NCBI GenBank assembly: GCA_009760855.2
Contig: WPIO01000342.1
Location: 1-64,000, forward strand
Origin: Cristatella mucedo
Taxonomy: Eukaryota > Bryozoa > Phylactolaemata > Cristatellidae
Direction of reading: 5' to 3'
Length of the DNA: 64,000 nucleotides
Made by a program: the position numbers and the translations under genes. Shown in pieces: positions 33,601 through 44,767 of the stretch. The notes below the pieces were generated by a model. That model was not told the DNA's origin, did no database searches, and saw nothing but the letters and a program-made list of their open reading frames with translations. Within the stretch, counting starts at the first letter, position 1. Each line of letters begins with the position of its first letter.

Positions 33601-36164
33601 AGCTGGTGGCCTCAATGTCGAGACGATTTGGTGAAGCTATCAAAAATCAATCTCTCGACAAGTTATTGAATGGCATATATGGATAGGTATAAATTGGCAA
33701 TTATGACTTCCATCCACACAAAAAGGCAGAACAGTTTTGCTACTTTACCCTAAAAACTGGTGTGATGCCCGGGTTTGAAGCAGGGGATATTCTGGTAATG
33801 ATTGTTGCATGTGGCAAGTATGTTTAAAATCAGAAACGGGTAGTAGATGACTTAACATATTTTTGAGGTTGGTGTCTCCTAATCTTCTGGACATGCTGAT
33901 ATTTGGCTTGCTGTACATATTGCAACAAGGACGTGTAAATTTTAGTTTTTAATCGTGCCCTCATTAAACAAGCTAGATGCTAATGACCAGGTGAACATGC
34001 ATAGAGTTAACTAATTATTATCCCAAAATCACAAAGTGATCTGCAATCGTATTTGCACAGGGCAAAAAGCAGAGAATATTTAGAGGGTATTTTACCATTA
34101 GGAAATGCCTGAAAGTCAATATCAAACAACGTCATACAAATCAAGGGTAATCGGGATCAGAGATTGCTTTGTCTCTGCATCAAAGTGTGGGGGTGAGAAG
34201 CATACAGACTTCTGTACTGGCTGATTTTTGAGAACAGTACTATTTGTCTGGCACTGGGGGGGGGGCGACCTCAATTTTGCTTACGTTGTGCAGGCTTTAG
34301 ATCTGGCAATATTTCGGAGGTCGCAAATGTTCCGAAATTGCCTTTGCTTCTGACTTTGCTTGTATTAGGAATGGAATTGCAAAACCTCGCCAGACGAAAC
34401 CCGACAGGCTCTACTGTACAAGCCCCAGCGTCTCAGTCTGGGGTAACAAGCTTACACTTTTGATCCTTGCCGTAGGTTCGAAGCCTACAGCACGTCGAGG
34501 GTTCGAGTCCTGTACCAGGAAATCCTTGATTAACAGCTGCAGGCAAGATAATTGCAACTAAGTCTCTTTTGCTGCTATATAATTAAGGTTGAATCAGCCA
34601 CCACATTTATCTCTTTTTATTGCTCAATTATTATGATATTTATTCAGCAGAATACAGCAGCTAGTCTCTATGCTTGGCGTATATTTGTTTTGCAATGGTA
34701 ACAGATGGAAAGGAGTGGGCCTCGATGGAGTGGTCACAAAAGCCAGGGCCACAGCACCCCAACTGTAGACGGTCGAACTTAGAACCACCGAGCATAGAAA
34801 GAACTGCATTTACAAACGCCCGGTCTGACCTGACTGATCGTGCCCTAGACCGCCTGCAGACAGGCTGCTTTACACTAAGTGGACAATAGGCAGTTTCTTT
34901 CGTGCAATCTGTGCTGTCAGTCATTGTGGATCTAGTTACCCCCTAGTTGCAGCCGTTCGAAATTATTTCTTTGCCGCAGCCTGCTGGTTAACATGAGCCT
35001 TGATATGGATGAAGCGATGGGTCCATGCTTTGCTCTCAATCAGTCCGTCCTTGCAGGTTTAGTGATAGCAGATGGGCACTTAGGCGTTCTTTACTTTATG
35101 CATTTTGCCAGTCTTGGCTATCTTTTGTAAGTTGCCGTCCTGGTTTGGCCCAAGGGTAAGGTACTCGCCTTTGACCACCGAGGTCGTGGGCTCAATCCTT
35201 CGGCATGTGTGGAGCAAGCATATGGATCGGAACGTGCATTACAAATGATTATTATTTATTTAAGTTGGATCTCATCATAGTTCACCAAACGGAAATTGTT
35301 TAGCATTTGCAGCATTGCTGAGTCTCGTTTGGTGCCGGGCTCACATTTAACTTTTGTGACGGCTGTCAACTCGGTGGTCTTGGAAATATCGGTCCCAGTG
35401 TGAGCGTTTGGTCAGATAGTGAGAATAGTCGGCGTACTGTAGTTTTTCTATAATGTGCCTACCCAAAAACCCGAAGCAAATAATGCAATCTTTTAAAAAA
35501 TTGGAAAAATGCATACATCTACTTTTTTATAATGAATTTGGAGTTTTGACAGCACTATTTCCTTTTTCTGGTGTGTGCATTCGAATCAAAGCTCAATCGG
35601 CGTAAACAGCACTGCTTCTTGTGGACAATTGGGTCATTGTCCATCTGTTTATTAGTCAAGCTTGGATACTTAAGTGGTAGTCGTAAACAAATGGTCGGCT
35701 GTACTCCCATGCTCAAATGTATATGTGCAGCAAGAACTGAACCCTTACTACATGGCAGCCATTGCTTGGTCCCTGGAGACATTCTACTTGGCCCTTGCTG
35801 TAATAAGGTTTATCAAAGATCTGTCAATGTGTAGGTAGTAAAATGTGCTTATTCCATATCCCGTGCATATACGATGATCATGTTGCATAGTGAGTGCTAT
35901 TGCATGGGACTGGAGTGCCATGCATGCCAAGCATACTCAGGACATCCGAGCTGAGCACATGGCTATAGCAAAGGATGGTGAAACGCTGTTGACTTATAGC
36001 ACACAGATTCGGCTTGTCTCTATCTGATGGGTTTTTCATGTTGCAGAGGCTTTCGTGTACGGTTCTTTGCTGCTGCATACTGGCTGACCAATAAGACGTT
36101 TGCCATCATCTTCCGGCGATCCTCAAAGCAATCTGTTACGCCTGCCTCCAGAAAACCTCATTAG
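21649..36164 (+). CDS. EI24: EI24 autophagy-associated ER membrane protein, nine exons
   Basis: EI24 (EPG-4 in worms) is a multi-pass ER membrane protein needed for autophagosome progression and ER contact sites, and p53-inducible in mammals. Exons: 21649-21842, 22960-23020, 24326-24389, 24472-24599, 24751-24906, 25004-25115, 29649-29760, 30382-30459 and 36047-36164 (stop TAG). All borders are GT-AG and phases agree (2,0,1,0,0,1,2,2). They give 340 residues, about the human length. Landmarks: GLRDSVQGI (N-terminus), SVLAARR, CTLWNGG (about 75-81), hydrophobic LSLLFFWMVMLPILEY (86-101), LGKIVNSIWFQDLADVAW (about 139-156), FLADIVFSLL then VFFLIQG, LLYSMYAFEYKW (about 224-235), YYFGFGLPLTLLTS (about 255-268) and AAYWLTNKTF near the end. 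I chose the ATG at 21649 because it matches the family N-terminus. An in-frame ATG at 21589 would add 20 residues. The final exon, after a 5.6-kb repeat-filled intron, is the least conserved part. Confidence 0.93.
22195..22672 (-). repeat. CR1-like LINE, family 2, ORF2 end plus tail (EI24 intron 1)
   Basis: The minus strand reads [20 protein letters not shown], then LKTVGDRSFSSAGPRLWNSL, then the 3' tail with gcgctataaaaaaactcctgcc and the end atggtctttatgactttgtg, ggagttacagacggagatac. This family differs from the L2-like one in its 3' tail. Close relatives are at 48.15-48.65 kb and 58.64-59.35 kb. Confidence 0.85.
23376..23550 (+). repeat. tRNA-derived SINE, family A (EI24 intron 2)
   Basis: It has an A-box-like tagctcaggagttaaggtgc, a B-box gggtttgaatcctg near 23.43 kb, the family body (gccaattgcaagcagtggtg) and the tail (ctattaaatcagcc). 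Confidence 0.85.
26895..27740 (-). repeat. L2-like LINE 3' part, reversed (EI24 intron 6)
   Basis: On the minus strand a degraded tail (agctctctcagataacttat, then ctttctaggcacattagatt near 26.96 kb) is followed by the ORF2 end. The segments DVPLTNLKFCRDSAFSSHAHKA and LVGPFILLLQHTYSND match NLKSFGDRAFSSYAPKA and RSLHSMAPAYLSD of the better copy at 31.8 kb. It is decayed and lies antisense to EI24. Confidence 0.7.
29868..29980 (+). repeat. tRNA-SINE with LINE-like tail, family B (EI24 intron 7)
   Basis: A damaged tRNA head (gacagaggtcgtgggctcgc) leads to gaagcatctgaatatagatcaagttctc and atagtgctatacaaattaat. The tail corresponds to the L2-like 3' end. Confidence 0.65.
29990..30075 (-). repeat. 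L2-like LINE tail, reversed (EI24 intron 7)
   Basis: The sequence aattataataataatacatt is followed by gataaagcgccctcagagaa and tctctttctaggcgctttac. Only the extreme 3' end is present, a strongly 5'-truncated insertion. Confidence 0.8.
30148..30310 (+). repeat. tRNA-derived SINE, family A (EI24 intron 7)
   Basis: The head gccgtgatagcccaggaggt has an A-box-like aaggtgctcgc. The B-box is ggtttcgaatctgg near 30.20 kb, the body gcgatcctgtattgccaact, and the tail ggctgttaaatcagct. It ends about 70 bp before EI24 exon 8. Confidence 0.85.
31235..31365 (+). repeat. tRNA-SINE with LINE-like tail, family B (EI24 intron 8)
   Basis: It reads ctggtttggccgagggttaa (A-box region), gtcgtgggctcgagccctgc (B-box), then gtgcctaaatagagaataag and gctatacaaatgaatt. 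The tail runs into a (TACA)n-like simple repeat. Confidence 0.8.
31393..31570 (+). repeat. tRNA-derived SINE, family A (EI24 intron 8)
   Basis: It reads gtgatggcacaccaggtaag, B-box ggttcgaatcctg near 31.46 kb, body gccactgcaagcggtgttga, and tail gaggctattaaatcagctag. Well preserved. Confidence 0.88.
31605..32380 (-). repeat. L2-like LINE, best-preserved ORF2 end (EI24 intron 8)
   Basis: An uninterrupted minus-strand frame (32372-31842, stop at the end) reads GLPACAIRRLQLVQNSAARL, then a segment with HWLPVKQRIDFKVL, AYLSDIL, NLKSFGDRAFSSYAPKAWNSLP and LKTHLFRTAFSGSM. This is the typical C-terminal part of CR1/L2 ORF2. The 3' UTR and the tail agcgcctagaaagagattaa follow on the minus strand. 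It is 5'-truncated inside ORF2 and cannot be active, but it is one of the youngest copies here. Confidence 0.88.
32690..33690 (+). pseudogene. Dead Tc1-like DNA transposon (EI24 intron 8)
   Basis: The plus strand shows transposase remnants in family order. First comes an HTH-like part (SGRPRVTSPREDRLLKRWL, then VSQNTMRR, LDEQGLKFKQLVA, HKKARLDFA; 32.8-33.05 kb). Then a TDDSKFNVY segment equals the SDESxF catalytic-Asp region (about 33.09 kb). Finally MQWPSQSPDLLNPIEHLWNE at 33435 onward carries the second catalytic region of the DDE triad, and IPPELCRKLVASMSRR leads to a stop at 33686. Several stops and frame changes, and loss of the middle part, make it inactive. I did not identify terminal inverted repeats. 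Confidence 0.85.
33691..34415. other. Intronic DNA of EI24, unassigned
   Basis: I see no exon or recognisable repeat here. A poly-G run lies near 34.26 kb. Confidence 0.35.
34420..34610 (+). repeat. tRNA-derived SINE, diverged family A (EI24 intron 8)
   Basis: It has a B-box gggttcgagtcctg near 34.50 kb, a body-like taacagctgcaggcaagata and a tail ttgaatcagcc. It is diverged, with an extra insertion before the B-box. Confidence 0.55.
35143..35265 (+). repeat. tRNA-SINE with LINE-like tail, family B (EI24 intron 8)
   Basis: The head ctggtttggcccaagggtaa and B-box region gtcgtgggctcaatccttcg are followed by a degraded tail ending tacaaatgattattattt. Confidence 0.7.
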
Positions 36165-37630
36165 GTTGCACCTACTGCATCAAACCAAAGCCTTCAGTAG
36201 TGGACTAGAATCTGAAAGCATCCGATCGGAGAGATCTTGTACTGCTACATTATTCAATCAAACATATGCCTGTGCTTTAGCCATCCTAGGCCTTGGTCGT
36301 GCTCTGTAGACTGAAATAGGATGCCACTGAACATGTGTATAACCCATGCCATGTCTGGATGGGAATTTGAACCGTCGTAACAGTAATGCATTTTTGCATT
36401 TGCTCTAGGACGTTCCTGTGTCCAGATTGCGTGCGACCGTGGTAGTGCTGTCCACCGTTGACTCTGGCTATATAATTTGTGTAATAGAACCAGATGCACC
36501 CTAAGAGTAGTTGCAATTGCTCCCTGGAAATCTTGGCACGTCAATTGTCAGATTGGTATTGAATAATATCGCCTTGTGGATGCAACTGGGGGTTGGAATT
36601 GGCCATCTCCAAATTATTGAACATATATATTACTACCTGTTTTTGCAAACATTATGTCCTATTCAAAGCCTTTGAATTATATGCTGCTTTTTCTCTGCTC
36701 AGCGTGATTTGTTTTAATGGTCACGATTTTGGTCAAGTATGTCTAATAAATTTATTTTAAGCCATTTGCAGTGTAACAGCTGGCCATCAAATGTAAAATT
36801 AAACGATGATAGCTGATCTATTTTAAATCCTACATCGGTTTTCAGCTTGGGGTCAGTCATAAGTCTGGACAAATCATGTTGAACTCCCATTGAGTTCACC
36901 CCCACCCGACGATAGCTTATGTGGCAGCAGCAATTGGTCATAGCCACAGGATCTGAACCTTGGAACCATGGCACTTCAGTCAGATGTACCAATCGTTAGC
37001 GCTTGATTGGTATAATTAGAAGTACCCACACGACCTGGCTATGCTACGATTGCCGTGTAAACACCGAATGCTCACGTCAGCAAGATTACAGGTTCTGAAG
37101 GTCGAGGCTTAGCCACACTTTGATGTTGCATGTGTCTTCTTAAATCTTTAGTACAACACGGTTGACGATAGCTCGGAATTGAATGTTTACAAACGAGGGT
37201 TATTGGCTGATAGGATCCAGACTGATGTGGTAGGCCGGTGAGGTCTGGCTTGCTTTTATGCACAACATGCAATCCACCAGCACTTGGCTGAAGCGAATTC
37301 AAACATTACTGGACGATGTATTGTAGTGAGCCCGTAATTGGTTGGAGTCGCTCGAGATGGACAGAGCTTGGCAGTCATGGGTGAGCTGGCTGGCTTCCCA
37401 GTAGGTTAAACCCCCTCTGCTGAGCTGGCCGTTTGAGGCCCGTCCTTGAGCGTGGTAAAGCCTTGTGCGTGAATGAGTCGTAGGGAACGATCGTGGTGTG
37501 CCATCGGTTCTACGAAAAGCCAAGAACCTGCCCTATCTGAGCGTCTTGTCGTCAAAGCCGACTTAACTTCTGTGTATTCGTGCTGGAGTTCTTCGAACTT
37601 GCCCCTCGATTGTGTGTGACCTCCGGGGGT
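36165..37630. other. EI24 3' flank, no further gene recognised
   Basis: The first AATAAA after the EI24 stop is at 36745-36750 and may be its polyadenylation signal, giving a 3' UTR of about 0.6 kb. Minus-strand frames at 36714-36992 and 37406-37708 are open but match no family that I recognise. They may be chance. Confidence 0.4.
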
Positions 37631-37634
37631 CTTA

Positions 37635-39320
37635 CGAATAACTGCGATACATTGCCACTTTCGACAATAAACGTCAGAAAACAACGGTTTCAATTCCAAA
37701 CTATGCAAAACGATTTTTTAACGGGTTTACCTACTAAATTTCATGCAATTTCGCCTGTGCATTCTCGTGCTACGGCCCTGGCCAACCAGCCTTTAACACA
37801 TTTGAATGGCGATACAGCTGCCGTTTGCACAAAGTGCTTCGCAAAGCTGCTGCTTCGATTCCAAATGATAAGGAGAGTGCTCCAGCATTACCCACTGAAT
37901 TTCATGTGATTTCGCTTGGGCATTCTTATACTAGGGCCTCAGATTATGGCCCGGCCCAAAAGGCAGCCAAAAATATTCGAACTGCAATAAAGCTGCATTT
38001 TCACAAAAAGCTTGTCGAAACTTCGGCTTTAATTTCAAATTACAGTCAACCGTATTCCACGGATACCCACCAGCTTTCGCGTTCTTGTTTTCATGCTATG
38101 TATGGCCTATAATGACCCAGGCCAGCCAGCCTTCCCACATAATCGAACTGCGATACAGCTGCTATTTCCGCAAGCGTTTTGAGACAGCGATTTTGATTTT
38201 GCAATAGAGGAAACAGTATTCCGCATTTACTTCCGCATTTCTTATGACTGGGCATAGGCGTTCTCAACCAATGGCCCTGGCCGCCGTCAGTTTTGAACTG
38301 GGATACCGCTGCCGTTTTCATAATAGGCATTGTGCCACTGCGGTTTGATTGCAATTTATAGAAAGGTGTTACTTGTTTACCAACCAAATTTCATAGCATT
38401 GGGCATGATCGTCCTCATGCTATGGCCTCCGATGGCCGGGCCAGTCTGTCTCCAAATATATTCGACCTGCGATACAGCTGCTCTCCATACATATTCGAGC
38501 TAATACAGCTGCCATTTCCTCGATTGGCGTCTCGCGGCTGCGGTTTTCACTCCACATTATGCAAACAATGTTCCGGTTTACTTTCAAAATTGCGTTTGAC
38601 AAGGCATGGGCGTTTTATGCTGGGGTTTTCAATAGCCTCGGGCTAGCCATCCTCGCTGCATTTTCCCACGGCGGTACAACTGCTATTTCCATAATAAGCA
38701 ATAAGCTGTGAACAACCACTTTTGATTTCATGTTACAGAAAACAGTGTTCTGGGTTAACCAACAAAATCTAATATGGCGCGAGGGCTTTCCCGTGCCATG
38801 GCCTGGGCAGCCAACCAGCCTCCTTATATATTCGAACTGCAATACAGCTGTTCCGGATTTAATTTCAAAATTCATGAGATTTTGCTTAGGGGACTTTATG
38901 CTATGACCTCCAATGGTCCCAATAGTGTTCTGGGTTTACCAACTTAAATTCATGCCATGGTGCATTCGCGTTCTAATGCACTAGCCTCTAGTAGCCCGCT
39001 ATACTCTACATTTTCGGACTGTAGCCACTATTTCCACAATATGAATCGCGAAATAGCAGTTTTGATAGCACATAGAAACCAATGTACCGGGTTTACCCAC
39101 TAAATTGCATGCGATTGTGCTGACCGGTATCATGCTATGACCTTTGATGGCCCGAGCCATTCGATACCATAGCATGAGAACGTCTATCCGCTATGCTATG
39201 AAGTTCGGTTACTAAACCCGGAATATTTTTTATCGATAACGTGGAATCGAAATCGCAGTTTCGTAACGCTTATTATGGAAATGGCAGCTGTATCGAAGTG
39301 CATCGCACAATTATTCAGGT
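37635..39320 (+). repeat. Second ~171-bp satellite-like array with an inverted last unit
   Basis: It is the same unit as at 2.17-3.92 kb. GATACAGCTGC-type boxes fall near 37642, 37807, 37980, 38148, 38298, 38468/38499, 38673, 38838 and 39017. The pair at 38468 and 38499 shows a short internal duplication, and the unit near 38.84 kb is shortened. The last unit (about 39165-39318) is reversed: gctatgaagttcggttacta, then ggaatcgaaatcgcagtttc, then gtaacgcttattatggaaat and ggcagctgtatcg. It is non-coding as far as I can see. Confidence 0.85.
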
Positions 39321-39589
39321 GACCCGCTACTCACGGATGTGGGCCCTTGTTGCTACACAACAGTGAGCAGGTGCCAGTGAAGACAGCAACGTTAGAAGAA
39401 GTTTGGTCTGATTCTCAGAATCGAATCGAGACGTCGGTCTACAACCAACCCGTCGAACTGCCTAGGCACAATGCATGTGCTGAAACGGAAGTATTTCAGC
39501 TGATTAATGATGGCATGCACAAATTCAACACACGCGAGCTCATTAAGGGCAGTTTACACGAACGGAGCAAACGCTGTGGTGTACTCGTG

Positions 39590-40015
39590 TTTTTTTTTTA
39601 GCTTTATTGCAAAGGTCGAGTGAAATCGTGACGTCAGTCGGGAGCTGAATTCTAGGCTTTGGAAACATACGAACTGAAGGCAGTGTCTCCGAAGGGTTTG
39701 AGATTCCTTAGAAGCATAGCAGCTAACGATTACAGCCGGATGAGCGGGTGTTACGCTGTAAAGCCTGATTAGAACGTATTTTCGATAGATTGGCTGGGGG
39801 GGAAGACACCAATGGGACTCGAATGAGACAGAATGGGAAGCCCGTACAGGACCTCGAAAAGTCAACTGTAATGTGACAGCCTGACGTTCACGACAAACCA
39901 GCCTAGTTGCAGAGTTATCCAGCAACTGCAAGCGTCCTGTTGCACAGTCAGGAAGACCTTCAACTAGTGAGCTACTAAAGTCTAGACGGAACGATAGAGC
40001 ACTACTTCTGAAGGC
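39590..40015 (-). repeat. L2-like LINE 3' part, reversed, decayed
   Basis: It has the plus-strand hallmarks gtcgggagctgaattctagg, catacgaactgaaggcagtg, gttcacgacaaaccagccta and agcaactgcaagcgtcctgt, which align with 31.92-32.25 kb. It is internally shuffled or deleted. Confidence 0.65.
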
Positions 40016-41608
40016 GGAAGCAATAATAGGCAGCCAGTGAGACGCTCCTCGTCTAAAAATCTTCCCCGTTTAACATGCCAAAATAACCACGTTGCATATT
40101 GAACCTTAGTCCTAACGAAATGTGCTCGGAAGTTCTAGGCGAGCCAGCTGTGCAGGCTCTGTGCAACTAGTTGCGTCTGGTGGCAACTGAAGTAGTCGCA
40201 TATAGTTGAGAATGCCTCGCCGAGATCGTTGGCCAGCTTCGAATACAGCCTGCCTGCAAATAGTCGCTAGATGCCCGTGCGTGCGCAATAGGCTCCATAT
40301 GACTTGGCCACAGAGGCGGCACATGCGTGGGTGCCGCCAATTCGCAGCAAGTGCCTGTATTTGGGACCTACATAGGCACTTGTAGAGGCAAACGTTTGCC
40401 AGACGACGAAACCGCCACGGCCATGGCCGGGGAAGGGGCATGGGGAAGGGGGTCGACGGGTTCCAGGTCACCCACGGACCGAAAGGCCGGGTCTGTGCGA
40501 TTGACCATTCGACACGCCCCTTTAGCTCTCCTGCGGTCGATCGCATCTGGCAAATATAAGGTCACTCCTGGGCTCTTTACTGGCTACATCCTAGCTATTG
40601 CCATGCGCGTGATCACTGAAAGCATTTTTTTGAGTACAAGCGACGCGAACGGTAAATTGTTGCGAGGATACTTGTGAGAACTGCATTCTGGACAAAGCAC
40701 GGCGGCTACGGTGCGGTCATCCGCTCTTGATCGTATTGCAGAATGATTGAAGCCGCTGCACACACAAGTGTATTTTGCTTGAGGCCGATAAACATACTCT
40801 TGATGGCGCGGCAATGATCTTTGAGAAGCTACACTAAGACAGCGGCAAATCGGCGAAGCAATCGCAAAGCTGCAAATATCATTGCAAAATCGTCATCGGT
40901 TATAAAATGAGGTTAACGGCACTTACTGTACATTATACGACTAATGCTACTGATTAGGGGGTTCTTGCTAAATAGCGGGTTTGTGTGCCTTTTTTGATTA
41001 ACTTTGCATGCTTGTTCAAACGCGATACCTTATTTACCGTTAATTCTCGGCTTTTAGCAATGGCTCGGTGAACGGCCGCTAAAGGAGAGCGTGCACGTGG
41101 CGGGCAACCTTAGAAATGTGCTATTCGCACCGCCATTAGACCACCACCATTTTGCACGTTTTTTTCCCGCCGTTTCGACAGCCAACCATCGTGCTGACGG
41201 GCCTCCACGAGGGCTCGCCAAAGTAAGAACAATTAAAACTAAAGCGTTTAGACCGGCTTCCGCATCTATCACTCACTTTTAAATAGCAGCAGGCTGTTGG
41301 TTCAGTTTTCGGAACATGTAGAGGGCATGGCACTGGAAATAGCTGACACGTTCAGAAAATACCGTGAAGACGTGAATTAAATTGCCACTCACCACATAAA
41401 ATGCCAGTGTGAGAGAGCTGACGTGGCCACATGCACGAGCACTACTTCCTGTAACTGCACCGGCCACCTGCTGCCATCAGATTTGCACCGACGCCTGCAC
41501 GCCAGACAGTGCGTTTATATTGTCAGTGGTTCCGCCGGGCCAGTCTCAGTTACTGCGTCGCTTTTCACGTCGGCTACATATAACTTATTACTCGATACTT
41601 CCTTACTG
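40016..41608. other. Unassigned DNA, partly GC-rich
   Basis: No recognisable gene. A 119-nt minus-strand segment (40253-40135) sits between a CTATTTGCAG acceptor and a stop and is discussed as a finding. The open plus-strand frame at 40327-40677 shows no motif. Confidence 0.35.
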
Positions 41609-41610
41609 TT

Positions 41611-41955
<345 letters not shown>

Positions 41956-43114
41956 ACATTACCTCTCCTTCTCCCTCTCCCTCAATTGCTCTTACTCTTT
42001 CAGCGACAGGCGCTCGATCGTAAGCAGTTGACCGACTGATTCCTGTCTGCTCAGCCATTAATGTACACGCTCGCTTTCGCTGTCAAGGCAGTTGAATGCT
42101 GCTTAAGTCAATCTCGAGTGCCCGTTGTTGAGGAGGCTACACAATTACTGGTTGCTGTTGACGTCGCACGACCTACCGACGACCACTAACTTTCGTTCAG
42201 CGACTATCTGCTCAGCTAAGCACCAAATTGGACATCCGTTAGAGGATTCGCACGCTGATCCGCGAAAAAGTAGCGCATTGTCATTGGGCGAGAGGGACTG
42301 GCTGGCCGAGAAAGTGTTTACTTTTTTTTTTTTTTTAAGGGGGGGGGGGGAATAGGCAAAATACGACAGCGCATTGGATACGCACGACCTCGCAAAAGGT
42401 GGAATCGGTGTCAGCCGGCCAGCGAGCGAGGCGCCACCTGTGAGGCTTAGGGCCCCCAACCCGTTGTGCTCGAGCCTAGCGATCCTTTCTAAAGAGCTTT
42501 GCGTCGAGCTTGTTCAGCTCCAAGCGGACATGCAGAGTAAATATTTCTTTAATTGTTCTTCGTTTAGCGCCTTGCGATAACAGGGAATCGAGATCAAAGC
42601 CCATTCTTTGTTTCCATGGAGGGCTGGTGTGAGGCGTGAAATTGACGGCGTTCCCGCTCACGGACCCCCTGGCTACGGCCGGGTCGCGGCGGCGGCGAGC
42701 GCCTACCTGCGACGCGCTCGTGCGGAAAGCATCCGGTCAGCTGCCGAGGGTAGCCCTCCCTCCCTCCCCCCTAGCCCTTCACGAGGCACGCTGTGAAACC
42801 GCCGCTCGCACCGCACCGCCTGCGACCGTCAGTCCGCCGAGGAGAGCGCGTCGTCGCGAGGCCCCTCTCGGGCGACGTCTCGAGCGACCGCCGGGACGTC
42901 GCGACGTGTGTCCACAGCGCCGTTCGGTCGGCCAGCGGAGGCGTCAATGGCCCTTTGATGAGAGTCACGGCCCGACAGGTCAATAGAGAGAGAGAGCGAG
43001 CGTGCAAGCGAGCGAGAGTGGATAGAGCGGCGGGTTAGTGTCGCTCGGCCGCTCCGTCGCTTCGCAGCAGCAACAGCAGCCATTAGCGGCGGATAAAGAC
43101 CGCCTCCGCGGACA
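41956..43114 (+). promoter_or_regulatory. CpG-rich 5' region of the unassigned gene
   Basis: GC content and CpG density rise sharply from about 42.4 kb and peak at 42.64-43.11 kb, directly before the first ATG of the gene at 43.1 kb. A poly-T run (42322-42336) is followed almost directly by a poly-G run (42339-42350). The promoter role is inferred from position and composition only. Confidence 0.45.
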
Positions 43115-44262
43115 ATGCACAACACGCGGAAGGCGGCCATGGAGCGTCGGCGTGCCATCGACACAGCACGCAACGTGCTGAGCAGCCGCACCGGCCTTGT
43201 CGTCATGGGCGAGAACAAGTTCCCCGAGCGGACGCTGCAGCTGCTCATCCGGCGGATCGAGAGCGAGGCCAAGAAGCAGCAGACGAGAATCGAAAACGAC
43301 AAGAAGCTGTTCAAGAAGGATCGGCTCGTCTTCAACTTTGAGCCGACGATCGTCGTCGAGCGTCCGCCGCCGCCGCCGCCGCCGAGCGATGGCGGCGGGT
43401 ATATCGCGGACGAGGCGCCGGGCTACATGCGACCGCTGCGGAACGCTCGCGGCGCCGGCACGCCGTCCAACCTGCCCTCGATAGACGCGCTTTCACCGTG
43501 AGGGCGAAGAAAAAGGTGAACCTTTGGGAGGGCCGCACGCACGACGAGAGCTACGTGACGTTCCGCAGCATCCTGATGTCGTCGCCGCCGCTGTCGCAGC
43601 TGGAAAAGATGGATCTGGAGAAGGGCTGGAAAATACACAGGTGAGCTGTCGCCGCCGCCACGCGCACGGCGGCGCTTTCTGGCCAGGCAGACGTATCGAC
43701 TGCCGCCGAGAATGCGCCCACGCCGCGACCGCCGCTGACACCGGACGACAACAGGAGCCTTTGGAGGGGGCGGGGCTCGTGAACCTCGGCAGTTCGGTCC
43801 GCGGCCAGCTGGTGCCGAGAAAAGAGAAGTTTCCGCCCCAGGTGCTCAGCGCCGCCCGGGGGCGGCGCGCTCCTTTCTCGGGAAATGCTCATATCGTCCA
43901 GCGAGGATGGTTTTTGTTCTGCCTCCGACTGCCTATCCGCCGCACGCGGCCATGGCCGCCGCTCCTTGGTGCAAAGGTCTCGCCGATTGTAGTGGGCTAA
44001 GAGTGCAAGTTCGAGAGATGGATCGGCGCTTATTTCGTTCCCTGTGAACGCAAGTCGAGCTTCGCGAAAGGCCTGAGCCCGACAGCGCGATGCGACCGAG
44101 CCACCGTGCGGTATGGCACCGTCTCCACGCCCTGACCGCCTTAAAAGGAGCGCATTGTGAATGAGGGAGAGAGGGACCGACAGAGAAAGACCTCACGTTT
44201 TTTTGTCCTGAGTAGGGAAAAATAGGCTAAATACAGCAGCTTATAGATTACGCATGACTTTG

Positions 44263-44359
<97 letters not shown>

Positions 44360-44669
44360 CGTCGGTTGTCTGTCGGCGAGCATTCTGTGCCGCAGATTAT
44401 GCACCCGTAGCCTGCGATTTAATAATTTAATAATAATAACAATACATTTGTATAGCGCCCTCAGAGAACTGAATCTCTTTCTAGGCAATTTACAGATACT
44501 GTATAGGCAGCATTACCAAATGATTGGTGGTAGCATCCACAAGCAGCAGGCATAGTGTAAACAGGTACATGCACACGAAGTACGAATCGCAAAGACCCGC
44601 CAAACACCGTAATAAACAGGTGCGTTTTGGGTAGAGTTTAAGTTCTCTTAGGGTGCTATGCAAATAAAT

Positions 44670-44767
<98 letters not shown>

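Noticed and set aside
34960-35110. Short plus-strand frame starting at the ATG near 34.99 kb inside EI24 intron 8, tested as an extra EI24 exon
   Set aside because: Exons 8 and 9 join in phase without it and it does not resemble the family.
36714-37708. Minus-strand open frames 3' of EI24
   Set aside because: No family motif, no consistent splice borders, and they overlap the likely EI24 3' UTR.
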